Assembly: GCA_034669145.1 (NCBI GenBank)
Contig: JAXDNY010000060.1
Coordinates: 1 to 64,000, forward strand
DNA length: 64,000 nucleotides
DNA from: PALSA-894 sp034669145
GTDB lineage: Bacteria; Pseudomonadota; Alphaproteobacteria; Rhizobiales; Xanthobacteraceae
Direction: 5' to 3'
Shown here: positions 1 through 6,941 of the stretch, in pieces
How the letters are laid out: each line of letters opens with the position of its first letter
Numbering within the stretch: the stretch's first letter is position 1
Program-made: the position numbers and the translations under genes
The notes under the pieces: generated by a model
Told to the model about the DNA's origin: nothing
Databases searched by the model: none
What the model saw: the letters and a program-made list of their open reading frames with translations, nothing else

Positions 1-300
1 CCCTTCCGCTTGACTGGCTTCGTGCTCGTCGGCCTGCTTGGCCGCGACGCTCGTCTCGGCGACGGCGTGAACCGCCTGCTCGGCCTCGATATCCAAGCGC
101 AAGTCAGGTGGCAGGTCGCGCGGCGCACGATCCTTGCGCATGACCCAACCCTCAGCCTTGGCCAGGGTCTCGATCGTCTTCCGATGTACGCCGTAATCGG
201 CCGCGATCGAGGACTGAGGCTCGTCGGTGTTCTGGTAGCGGTGGCCTATGTTGGCGATGGCTTCACGCGTGAAGCCGCGATGTGGACGACGAAACTGCAT
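1..300 (-). CDS. Helix-turn-helix protein, terminase-small-subunit-like (partial, runs off left edge)
   Basis: Reading the minus strand from the ATG at 298-300 gives 100 uninterrupted codons to the window edge. The N-terminus (QFRRPHRGFTREAI) is followed by a homeodomain-like helix-turn-helix with SSIAADYGVHRKTIETLAK and a GW motif. The layout resembles the TerS-like protein at 12295-12855 (SIAARLGIGERTLHTNIRAWGW), so a small terminase subunit or a related resolvase/regulator HTH is possible. It diverges from the operon starting at 367. The C-terminus is missing, so the function is an inference; the family resemblance is by eye. Confidence 0.6.
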   Translation of the reverse strand, partial: MQFRRPHRGFTREAIANIGHRYQNTDEPQSSIAADYGVHRKTIETLAKAEGWVMRKDRAPRDLPPDLRLDIEAEQAVHAVAETSVAAKQADEHEASQAEG

Positions 301-366
301 GTTGGCGCTCGAGACGTGATATAGCAGGCACACTTCCAGCCGATTCAACGAGGTGCGGGTGGTTAC

Positions 367-582
367 ATGGCAGATTTTCTAGCGAATTATGGACGAGAAA
401 TTGGTATCTTCCTTGGTGGCCTGATTACTGGGGTCACCGGCGGGGCACTTGCTCTGCGTATCACTCGCAGCAATCGAATCTACGGCTCCGGATCGATGGT
501 TGATCAGAGCAATGCCAGTGCAGGCGGAGACATGACCGGCCGCGACAAGACTGTTACTACGAGCGCTCGTAAACGAACGTAG
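367..582 (+). CDS. Small membrane protein with a GDxxGRD motif, first gene of the ABC-3C-type operon
   Basis: The 71-residue product has a short N-terminal head, one hydrophobic glycine-rich segment (about residues 12-31, FLGGLITGVTGG) and a polar tail containing GGDMTGRDKTVTT. The next protein carries the matching motif QRDIVGRDLNQTT, suggesting the two bind each other or co-assemble through this short strand-like element. A GAGGTG sequence lies upstream of the ATG. The stop is 10 bases before the next start. I infer that this is the membrane-seated arm of the system; no catalytic residues are visible. Confidence 0.6.
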   Translation: MADFLANYGREIGIFLGGLITGVTGGALALRITRSNRIYGSGSMVDQSNASAGGDMTGRDKTVTTSARKRT

Positions 583-592
583 GATTTTGTAA

Positions 593-1162
593 GTGCCCCT
601 CCAGCGAGTTGATCAATCTCAAGCTCACGCGCAACGCGATATCGTTGGTCGCGATCTCAATCAGACAACGAACAACTACGCCGCGCCCCAAGCGGCAGGA
701 GTGATCGAGCAGCTATTGGTGAAACTTCACCATGAGATGGAACAGGATGTGAAGGTTCGCGACACTATTGAGCGACTTCAGCGGTTCTACACTCAACGCG
801 CACACGACGGCATAAACGGTCTTCAGGCAAAACTAACGGCAGGCGGACGTGAATCCTCCTACCTGGATGCCATCGAGATGAAGGAAATGTTTGCCAAGTT
901 GCTCGAACGGTGGTCGCTGTACGCGTCGGCGCAGCAAATTTTTGTGCACCTTCTCGCGCGCGCCGAACGCCAATTCAATGACGTTATTCTCCCGCAGCTT
1001 GGCGTTCTCGATGTCACCGGTGGGAACAAGCTCGTGTTCGACCTGATTGTTGAGCCAACTGTCACGGAATGCGGCGCCAGTGTATTTGAAATCGATCACA
1101 ACACCGCAATGGGAATGATCTACTGGCTTGCAGAGCAATGCTTTGTGCGGTGGCACAAATGA
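593..1162 (+). CDS. ABC-three-component system C-terminal-domain protein with N-terminal GRD motif
   Basis: This 189-residue protein starts at GTG with AGGA eight bases upstream. It begins with a polar segment holding RDIVGRDLNQTTNNY, followed by a mainly helical domain (about residues 35-189) with the look of the C-terminal domain that recruits effectors to the ATPase in ABC-3C systems. The gene overlaps the next by the four bases ATGA, so translation is probably coupled. In that family the protein carrying this domain is the effector-side component; here no enzymatic domain is attached, so the effector may be the small membrane protein encoded just upstream. Base composition is lower in G+C than the flanking phage-like genes, which suggests transfer. 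Confidence 0.6.
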   Translation: MPLQRVDQSQAHAQRDIVGRDLNQTTNNYAAPQAAGVIEQLLVKLHHEMEQDVKVRDTIERLQRFYTQRAHDGINGLQAKLTAGGRESSYLDAIEMKEMFAKLLERWSLYASAQQIFVHLLARAERQFNDVILPQLGVLDVTGGNKLVFDLIVEPTVTECGASVFEIDHNTAMGMIYWLAEQCFVRWHK

Positions 1163-1680
1163 CTTCGCTTACCTTTCAACCAGCTCTGGACCCGTTTTAT
1201 GGGACGTTTCGGTTTCTGCGGCTTCGGCAGGTGATTCAGCAATGGGGGCCGCTCCTTCTGGACCATGCCCGCATTTTGGACTTCTATCTGCTTTTCCCAT
1301 TTCAAATTCGAACCATCCGCCTCTCGCAGTCTCATCAAAAATATAAGAAACTTTCCGACAAATACGCTTACCTAAAGCCTTACGGGGACCAACTTGATCC
1401 TCCCGTTCTTTTCAATCGGATGGAGCCGATACAGTTCGCGGCACTTGAAACTCTGGCGGCTCGCTCCTTCCTTGATCCACGTGCTTTGAGCGCAGGAACC
1501 GTTAAGGCCACAGCTCAAGCGATGCCGCAGGAAGTGGCGATGAGAGTCGAGGAGAAGAACTCCGAGCAAATCGACCTGATTGAGTTTTTATCCATACTGG
1601 CCTCCTCTTATGAGCTTATGGGAGACGATGGGCTGAAAGCACGTACTCGGTTGTCGGAGTACAGATATGACGCGGTATGA
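1159..1680 (+). CDS. ABC-three-component system middle component (MC-like)
   Basis: The likely start is the ATG at 1159 within the ATGA overlap with the previous gene; an in-frame ATG at 1138 is possible. The 173-residue product contains ALDPFYGTFRFLRL and ILDFYLLFPF, a pattern I associate with middle components of ABC-3C conflict systems, small winged-helix-like adaptors placed between the effector gene and the ATPase gene. Its last 14 bases overlap the start of the ATPase gene. Order, size and tight overlaps all fit an ABC-3C operon. The exact MC subfamily cannot be settled without a profile search. Confidence 0.6.
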   Translation: MTSLTFQPALDPFYGTFRFLRLRQVIQQWGPLLLDHARILDFYLLFPFQIRTIRLSQSHQKYKKLSDKYAYLKPYGDQLDPPVLFNRMEPIQFAALETLAARSFLDPRALSAGTVKATAQAMPQEVAMRVEEKNSEQIDLIEFLSILASSYELMGDDGLKARTRLSEYRYDAV

Positions 1681-3589
1681 GCCCACGCTCATTGTTACGC
1701 GTCTTGTTGTCGAACGGAATGAAAGGGCCGTGTACGACGAAGTCTTTCATGAAGGCGTCAACGTCATTCGCGGTGAGAATTCCTCCGGCAAGTCGACTGT
1801 TTTGAATTTCATTTTCTACGGCTTGGGCGGAGATTTGTCTGATTGGAGCGCAGTCGCGCGGCTATGCACGCGTGTCATCACTGAGGTGCGTATTAACGGC
1901 AACGCCGCAACACTAAGCCGCGAAATCTCCACATCGGGTCAACAGCCGATGGAGATTTTTGGCGGCGATTATGCGGCATCGAAAGCGGCGCCTCGTTCGG
2001 ATTGGGTGCGTTACCCTTACCGAAGCACAAGCAACCGCGAGAGCTTCTCGCAAGCTCTTTTCAGATTAATGGGCATACCCGAGGTCTCCAGCGATCTATC
2101 CGGCAACATCACGATGCATCAGATGCTCCGCTTGTTGTACGCTGACCAGCTTAGTCCAGTGGAGCATATTTTTCGACTTGATCAGTTTGATCGAGCAAAT
2201 CTACGTGACACTGTTGGTCGCCTGCTTTGCGGCGCATATGACAGCGCGCTCTACGATAATGACCAGAGAATACGCGCACTCGGCAAGGAGTTCGATACGA
2301 TAGATGGACAATTGAAAAGCTTGTTTTCCATATTAGGCAGAATTGGCAACTCAGATCAGGGCTTCACGTTTGATTGGATCGAGGGCCAGAGACGCGTTTT
2401 AGAAGAAGAGCGCAAAGCCCTGCAAGCGACAATCGAGGAGGCGGAACGTCAGGTTTACTCCAGTGGGCAGGAGGACCGATTTACCTTGGCCGAGCAAAAT
2501 AAGGCCTACAATGAAGTCCAGAGACTACAGGGGGCACTTGTTGCGGCTCGCCACGAGCGGGATGTCCTTGCTGTGGCAATCGCTGACTCGGACGCATTCA
2601 TAACTAACCTGAAGAATAAAATTGAGGCGTTACGGGATTCGTCAAAGGTGGCGACACATATTGGAGAAGTACGGTTTCAATCTTGTCCAGCGTGCTATGC
2701 ACCACTCGCGGAGGAGGCACCGTCGCACGCATGTCATCTCTGCAAGACACCCTTTAGTTCTGAGCAAACCCATGCCAGGATCGCGGCATTGATAATTGAT
2801 ACAGGTTTGCAAGAAAAGCAGTCTGAACAGTTACAGGCGCGTCGGCGGGAGGCGTCGCAGAGCGTAAGCGAGCGCATTCGCACTATTCAAACTGAATGGC
2901 AACAAGCAACTCGACGCTTGGCCGCGTTGCAACGGCTACCATCTACCGAAGCGCGTGAATCTTTGCGGTCACTCCATCGCCAGGCGGGCTATTTGGAACG
3001 GCAGATCGAAGATCTGGAACAGAAAGGTCGACTTGTTGAGTCGATCCGCGAGCTGTCTGAACGAAAAGAGGAGCTTAATAGCGAAATTACGCGTCTAAGG
3101 AACACGAATGAGGCCCTCCGGGCACAACAGCAAGAGCGTTTGTCTATTGCATACACGCGCATCTCGGAAGAGGTCCGAATACTATTGAGAAATGACTTGC
3201 GCCGCCAAGATATATTTGAGGATCCGAAGCACGTTAGTTTTTCGTTTAGTGACAATCGGATTTCTGTTGATGACGAGAACTACTTTTCAGCGAGTTCGCG
3301 AGCAATACTTAAAAGCAGTTTTTGTCTAGGCTTTCTAGCTGCGGCTCTAAGTTTGTCATTTTTTCGACACCCACGATTCTGTATGATCGATACACTTGAA
3401 AACATGGGCGTCGAAGCGATACGAAGTCACAATTTTCAGCTGCAGATGCTGCGTGTATCGCAGGAGAGCAAGGTGGAGCATCAAATCATCTATGCGACGG
3501 CCATGATCGAGCCAACATTGGAGGCCGAAGCTTTCACGATTGGCGCATTTTCGACAAACGATGATATGACAATCGGGATAAGACTCTAG
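1667..3589 (+). CDS. SMC/Rad50-like ABC ATPase of the ABC-3C-type system
   Basis: The 640-residue protein has a Walker A P-loop GENSSGKS at residues 36-43, long charged coiled-coil stretches (about 200-330 and 375-500), a zinc-ribbon-like CPAC...CHLC pair (cysteines 340, 343, 356, 359) between them, and a Walker B-like MIDTLE near residue 575. The usual LSGGQ-type signature is degenerate (around SASSRAIL). This is a split-head, coiled-coil ATPase of the kind that powers DNA-sensing conflict systems. It is the last gene of the operon and stops 17 bases before the end of the convergent capsid gene. Use of AAT, TTT and TTG codons is heavier than in neighbours, consistent with acquisition. Confidence 0.8.
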   Translation: MTRYEPTLIVTRLVVERNERAVYDEVFHEGVNVIRGENSSGKSTVLNFIFYGLGGDLSDWSAVARLCTRVITEVRINGNAATLSREISTSGQQPMEIFGGDYAASKAAPRSDWVRYPYRSTSNRESFSQALFRLMGIPEVSSDLSGNITMHQMLRLLYADQLSPVEHIFRLDQFDRANLRDTVGRLLCGAYDSALYDNDQRIRALGKEFDTIDGQLKSLFSILGRIGNSDQGFTFDWIEGQRRVLEEERKALQATIEEAERQVYSSGQEDRFTLAEQNKAYNEVQRLQGALVAARHERDVLAVAIADSDAFITNLKNKIEALRDSSKVATHIGEVRFQSCPACYAPLAEEAPSHACHLCKTPFSSEQTHARIAALIIDTGLQEKQSEQLQARRREASQSVSERIRTIQTEWQQATRRLAALQRLPSTEARESLRSLHRQAGYLERQIEDLEQKGRLVESIRELSERKEELNSEITRLRNTNEALRAQQQERLSIAYTRISEEVRILLRNDLRRQDIFEDPKHVSFSFSDNRISVDDENYFSASSRAILKSSFCLGFLAAALSLSFFRHPRFCMIDTLENMGVEAIRSHNFQLQMLRVSQESKVEHQIIYATAMIEPTLEAEAFTIGAFSTNDDMTIGIRL

Positions 3590-3605
3590 TTGCACTTCAT
3601 AACAA

Positions 3606-4835
3606 TCATGACGCCGCGAACTTCAACAGCTTGATCGCGTCGAAGTCCTGCACGCCGCCGCCGACGCGTTTGGTCGTGTAGAACAGCACGTAGGGCTTAG
3701 CGGTGAACGGGTCGCGCAGCACGCGCACGCCCTGGCGGTCGACCACCAGATAGCCGCGGCGGAAATCCCCGAACGCGATGGAGAGCGAGTTTGCCGCAAT
3801 GTCCGGCATATTTTCATCGGTCGCGACCGGATAGCCGAGCAAGGTCGCGGGTTGCCCCGCCTGCAAGCCCGGTGCCCAGAGGTAATTGCCAGTCGTATCC
3901 TTGAATTTGCGGACCACGCTCTGCGTCTTGCGGTTCATCGCGAAGGTGCCGTTCTGCCGATAACCCGCTGCTGGCGCATAGACGAGATCGATCAGCACGT
4001 CGGCGGGATTGCTCGCCGGAAAAGCGCCTGCGGCGCCGCTCGCGATGTAACCGATGTTGCCCCAGCTCCAAGAAGCGTTGGCGACCGTTGGGTAGGCGAG
4101 GAAACCCTTCGGCTTGTTGGTGCCGTCGCCGGTGACAAAAGCAGTCCCCTCCTGCTGCGCGAACACCTGATCGACTTCGGACGCCAGCCATTCGCCGATG
4201 TTGACAGCAGCGTCGTCGAGCAGGATCGAGGTCGCGGCGGGCATGGCATAAAGCTCCATCGCGGGAAACGACAATTCGGTCAGCGTCGGCGTGGCCGTCT
4301 GCACGCGCACGTCGGTTTCGCCGACCCAGCCGACCGTAGGCCCGGCTGTCATGAACGGCTTCTTGTAAACGCTGCTTGAAATCTGGCGCACGCCGGCGAT
4401 GGAGCGGATCGGCGAAATGGCAACCAGGCGCCGGTCGATCTCCCTCTCGATTTCCGGCGGCACCACATAGCCGCCGTCGGGGTTGGAGCCGACCGACATC
4501 GCCTTGGTTTCGAGCGCGCGCAGGCCTCCGCTCTCGCCCGAGCGGACGTAAATGTCGAACGCCGTCTTGTGCTCGCGCTGGTTCGCGCCCTCAGCGCCCT
4601 GCTGGTCGCGGTCGAGCGGCGGGCGGGCCTGCTTCACCGTTAGGCTGTCGAGTCGCGCGTCCATGCGCGCCAGCTTTTCCTCAACCAGAGGATCGCGCTT
4701 CTCGATCGCGGTGACGCGTTGGTCGTTCGTCTGCTTGTAAGCTTCGAAAATGCGCAGCACCTCGTCATTGCCGGGCGGCTCGGCGGGGACGCCGGCTTTC
4801 TGTTCCGGGGCACGATTGAGAATTTCGATATCCAT
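3606..4835 (-). CDS. HK97-fold major capsid protein, GTA type (equivalent of RcGTA g5)
   Basis: The 409-residue protein has a helical, charged N-terminal delta region (about 20-95) followed by the conserved capsid body beginning GSNPDGGYVVPPEIE and continuing with SPIRSIAGVRQISSSVYKKP, GWVGE and a C-terminal beta domain ending QDFDAIKLLKFAAS. This pattern is typical of phage HK97-like capsids and close to the capsid of alphaproteobacterial gene transfer agents. A GGAG lies eight bases before the ATG, and an intrinsic-terminator-like hairpin sits about 20 bases further upstream. No tail gene follows it; the next gene is the convergent ABC ATPase. Confidence 0.92.
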   Translation of the reverse strand: MDIEILNRAPEQKAGVPAEPPGNDEVLRIFEAYKQTNDQRVTAIEKRDPLVEEKLARMDARLDSLTVKQARPPLDRDQQGAEGANQREHKTAFDIYVRSGESGGLRALETKAMSVGSNPDGGYVVPPEIEREIDRRLVAISPIRSIAGVRQISSSVYKKPFMTAGPTVGWVGETDVRVQTATPTLTELSFPAMELYAMPAATSILLDDAAVNIGEWLASEVDQVFAQQEGTAFVTGDGTNKPKGFLAYPTVANASWSWGNIGYIASGAAGAFPASNPADVLIDLVYAPAAGYRQNGTFAMNRKTQSVVRKFKDTTGNYLWAPGLQAGQPATLLGYPVATDENMPDIAANSLSIAFGDFRRGYLVVDRQGVRVLRDPFTAKPYVLFYTTKRVGGGVQDFDAIKLLKFAAS

Positions 4836-4855
4836 GGGTGGTCTCCGTGTGAATC

Positions 4856-4881
4856 AAAAAGCCCCGGACGATTTCCGGGGC
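4856..4881 (-). terminator. Intrinsic-terminator-like hairpin just upstream of the capsid gene
   Basis: On the minus strand, GCCCCGG and CCGGGGC form a perfect 7-bp stem with a 7-base loop, followed directly by five T (4860-4856). It sits between the cassette remnant/protease side and the capsid start at 4835. Either it stops transcription from the protease side, so the capsid needs its own promoter, or it acts as an attenuator or processing site in front of a highly expressed gene. Confidence 0.7.
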
Positions 4882-5188
4882 TTGGGTAAGACGTAGCGGT
4901 TGGCCTAGCAGCGCGGCCGGTGCATAGCCCTCATGAAGCGAAGCGAATCTGGGGCAGTCGTGCACGCGGTGTAAGGTGCCCGATTGCAGTGGAGAAGCTG
5001 TCGCAGGTCCGTCGTGGTCAAGCGCCGGCCGCAGCTAATTCAACGCGACAGTAACGTGTGCATACAGCTTGAACTCTACCGGCGGTATGTAATTTATCAT
5101 GCCAGGGTTGTCCGCCATTGCTCCTCAAACCTAGCATGGTACTATGCATGCTCTGTATTCACGTCGTGTTCCTTCGAGCTGGGGGATA
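4882..5188. other. Stretch without a supported gene
   Basis: No convincing reading frame was found on either strand. A degenerate copy of the palindromic repeat seen at 5538-5620 may be present around 4925-4955 (catgaagcgaagcgaa). The stretch lies where a cassette seems to have been inserted between the protease and capsid genes. Confidence 0.4.
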
Positions 5189-5428
5189 ATGGGACCAAGC
5201 GCCATTGAAGTGGCTCACTACATTCTCGCTATGCAGCGAGAATGCGAAGAGCTCTGCGCCGGTCATCCCCAACTGAAGACGATGGCATACTTGATAAGCA
5301 TGGCGAGATTGGAAGCAGCCCACATTTGTTATCCTGACAAGGACCTCGCTACTCTTACGACCGAGATCGAAAATGATGACGCCCGAGCAAAGAGCAGGGG
5401 TTTACGCAAGGTTCGTAGAGCGCCCTGA
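5189..5428 (+). CDS. Small helical protein of unknown function
   Basis: The 79-residue frame starts at the ATG at 5189 preceded by GGGGGAT. The product reads as one amphipathic helical unit (IEVAHYILAMQRECEEL, then MAYLISMARLEAA) resembling small conserved proteins of Bradyrhizobium-like genomes, though I cannot name a family. It lies on the strand opposite to the GTA genes, inside the insertion between protease and capsid. Its end overlaps the end of the short convergent remnant at 5402-5515. It may be an independent small gene or cargo of the degraded cassette. Confidence 0.5.
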   Translation: MGPSAIEVAHYILAMQRECEELCAGHPQLKTMAYLISMARLEAAHICYPDKDLATLTTEIENDDARAKSRGLRKVRRAP

Positions 5429-5515
5429 AGGGATGGCGTGTAGGGCGTCAAAGACGTCGGCGCGCGTGAAGCGCTTGCGTTGGTGTTCGAGCCAGGCGGG
5501 ATGGACGTAGGACAT
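5402..5515 (-). pseudogene. N-terminal remnant of a GTA-associated toxin-like (QPRxxAG family) protein
   Basis: A 37-codon frame starts at the ATG at 5515 and reads SYVHPAWLEHQRKRFTRADV before running to a stop. The opening (aromatic-HPAW...HQRKRFTRAD) is, from memory, like the N-terminus of rhizobial proteins that carry the QPRVPAG...GGQW hinge, the same hinge present in the toxin-like genes at 8531-9452 and 10531-11107. Everything after the N-terminus is gone. I read it as the stub of a third cassette; the family link is an inference. Confidence 0.4.
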
Positions 5516-5537
5516 GGGAGCTCTCGAAATCGATTGC

Positions 5538-5620
5538 GTAGCCCGGATGGAGCGGAGCGAAATCCGGGATCACAGCCCGCGGGCAATGCCCCGCATTGCG
5601 CTTCGCTCCATGCGGGCTAC
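5538..5620. repeat. Palindromic intergenic repeat (GTAGCCCGGATGGAGCG type)
   Basis: The ends are imperfect inverted repeats: GTAGCCCGGATGGAGCG on the left and CGCTCCATGCGGGCTAC on the right, with two internal hairpins. This is the familiar 'AGCGGAGCGAAATCCGGG' element of rhizobial genomes. It overlaps the 3' end of the protease gene, supplying its last residues and stop codon. Confidence 0.8.
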
Positions 5621-6196
5621 ACGCACCGGCGCGACAGGCAGCCCCACACCGCCGCGCATCGCACTCCACTCCCGCTCGGCGCGCGCCCGCGCGTAAGAAG
5701 CCTTCGGCGGGGAGGAGACCGAAGCTTTTACCGCGCGGACGCGCGCTCCCGCGAGCAGCGGGAACGTGACGATGGAAATCTCCCACAGGTCGAGATCGAC
5801 GATGCGGCGCACGCGGCTTGCCGGATCGATGCGCCCCTTCACGGTGCGAAAGCCGATCGAGAGCCCGTCGACCGCGCCGGAGGACACCAGCGCGTAGAGC
5901 TCGCGCGCGCGCGCGACCTCCGGGATGAGTTTTCCGCGCGCACGCAGGCCCCGGAAGTCTTCGACAAGCTCCAGCCACACGCCGACCGGTTCGGCCGGGT
6001 CGTGCTGGAACAGCATCGGGATGCGGCGCAGGCCGCGGCTTTTGAGCGTGCGGGTAAACGCACCCGGCATCACCATGTCCCGCGCGGCATCGAGCTCGCC
6101 GAACAGGCTGGCGTAGCCTTCCACCGTGCCGTCCGGCTCGATCCGGGTAGCAGGGCGGAAGACCTGGAGCGCGAGTTGTTCGTGCGATGAGAGCAT
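5570..6196 (-). CDS. HK97-type prohead protease, GTA type (equivalent of RcGTA g4)
   Basis: Starting at the ATG at 6196 (GGAAG upstream), the protein contains EGYASLFGELDAARDMVMPGAF, a PMLFQHDP motif carrying the expected catalytic histidine, and GAVDGLSIGF with the catalytic serine, the hallmarks of U35/HK97 prohead proteases that process capsid and scaffold during head assembly. The last 18 or so residues (VARMERSAMRGIARGL) are encoded by the palindromic repeat at 5538-5620, so the native C-terminus has been replaced. The usual partner, the capsid gene, is displaced by about 0.7 kb of inserted sequence. Confidence 0.88.
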   Translation of the reverse strand: MLSSHEQLALQVFRPATRIEPDGTVEGYASLFGELDAARDMVMPGAFTRTLKSRGLRRIPMLFQHDPAEPVGVWLELVEDFRGLRARGKLIPEVARARELYALVSSGAVDGLSIGFRTVKGRIDPASRVRRIVDLDLWEISIVTFPLLAGARVRAVKASVSSPPKASYARARAEREWSAMRGGVGLPVAPVRVARMERSAMRGIARGL

Positions 6197-6290
6197 GAGT
6201 CTTCCTTCGCGCTGCGCCAAGAGGCGCGCGGCCAAAAAATGCGAGGCGGTATTTCGCTGGTGAGCGATTGCGGCGCGGCTCACTCGGTGT

Positions 6291-6388
6291 CGTCCCCTCC
6301 CCCGTTTACGGGGGAGGGCTAGGGAGGGGGAAAGCGCGAGCGAACGCCCCCCTCTCCACCTCTCCCCCGCAAGCGGGGGAGAGAGCAG
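6291..6388. repeat. GC-rich palindromic repeat inside the GTA head module
   Basis: Two hairpin-forming arms, CCTCCCCCGTTTACGGGGGAGG and CTCTCCCCCGCAAGCGGGGGAGAG (each under 25 bases, perfect or near perfect), are separated by about 40 bases. It lies between the small gene at 6402-6578 and the protease start and resembles the repeat at 6791-6930. Confidence 0.75.
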
Positions 6389-6401
6389 ACCGAGCTTGCG
6401 G

Positions 6402-6578
6402 CTAATTCTTCACACGCCGCTTCGCGCTTTTCGTATTTCGCTTCGGCGCCGGCGTGCGCGCGGCACGCCGGGCGGCGCGGTCGAGGTGGCCTAAAAATTC
6501 GCGAAACACGCTCAGGTGATCCGGCCTGGATTTCGTCTCGCGGCTAATCGAGCGCAGCACGTTGTGCAGTGTGTCCAT
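6402..6578 (-). CDS. Small basic protein between GTA portal and protease genes
   Basis: A 58-codon frame opens with the ATG at 6578, sharing one base with the TGA of the gene before it (TGATG), so it is very likely translationally coupled. The product (MDTLHNVLRSISRETKSRP...) has a helical N-terminal half and a strongly basic C-terminal tail. It was too short to be found by length-limited ORF calling. No family is recognised; position and coupling are the support. Confidence 0.5.
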   Translation of the reverse strand: MDTLHNVLRSISRETKSRPDHLSVFREFLGHLDRAARRAARTPAPKRNTKSAKRRVKN

Positions 6579-6781
6579 CAGCGTCGGCCTCCGGTTCTTC
6601 GTGTCATGGTCCGTTCATTGAAGCGCGAGAGCTCGCGCACGAAATCGTCGATGCGCCGGGTCGCTGCCGAAAGCTCGCGCAGCGCAAGCAGCAGCAGCGC
6701 GCTGGTCGATGCCGCCCACAGGAACAGCGCGAGATGCGCGAGATCGCCGCGCTCGGTGAAGGTGCGGATCAGGTCGGGCAT
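6578..6781 (-). CDS. Small membrane-associated protein, GTA g3.5-like position
   Basis: The 67-residue product has a hydrophobic segment LALFLWAASTSALLLLALREL (about residues 16-36) followed by an amphipathic helix and a basic tail. Alphaproteobacterial GTA clusters carry a small gene of this size and kind between portal and prohead protease, which is exactly the place here. The palindromic repeat at 6791-6930 separates it from the portal gene. Its molecular role is unknown. Confidence 0.6.
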   Translation of the reverse strand: MPDLIRTFTERGDLAHLALFLWAASTSALLLLALRELSAATRRIDDFVRELSRFNERTMTRRTGGRR

Positions 6782-6790
6782 GTGTTGGGT

Positions 6791-6930
6791 TCTTTCCCTC
6801 GCCCCGCGAAGCGGGGAGAGGGTGGCGAAGTGCGAAGCACTGAGCCGGGTGAGGGGCCGGTTCGAACAATCGAATCCCCCTCACCCGGACCGCTTCGCGG
6901 TCCGACCTCTCCCCGCAGGCGGGGAGAGGT
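6791..6930. repeat. Composite palindromic repeat between portal and g3.5-like genes
   Basis: The element has outer arms CCCTCGCCCCGCGAAGCGGGG on the left and CCCCGCAGGCGGGGAGAGG on the right and inner GGGTGAGGGGCCGG/CCCCCTCACCCGG arms, the standard two-hairpin layout of rhizobial intergenic repeats. It sits only a few bases from both flanking genes of the GTA operon and would fold in the transcript. Confidence 0.75.
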
Positions 6931-6941
6931 AAAAGCAAGAG

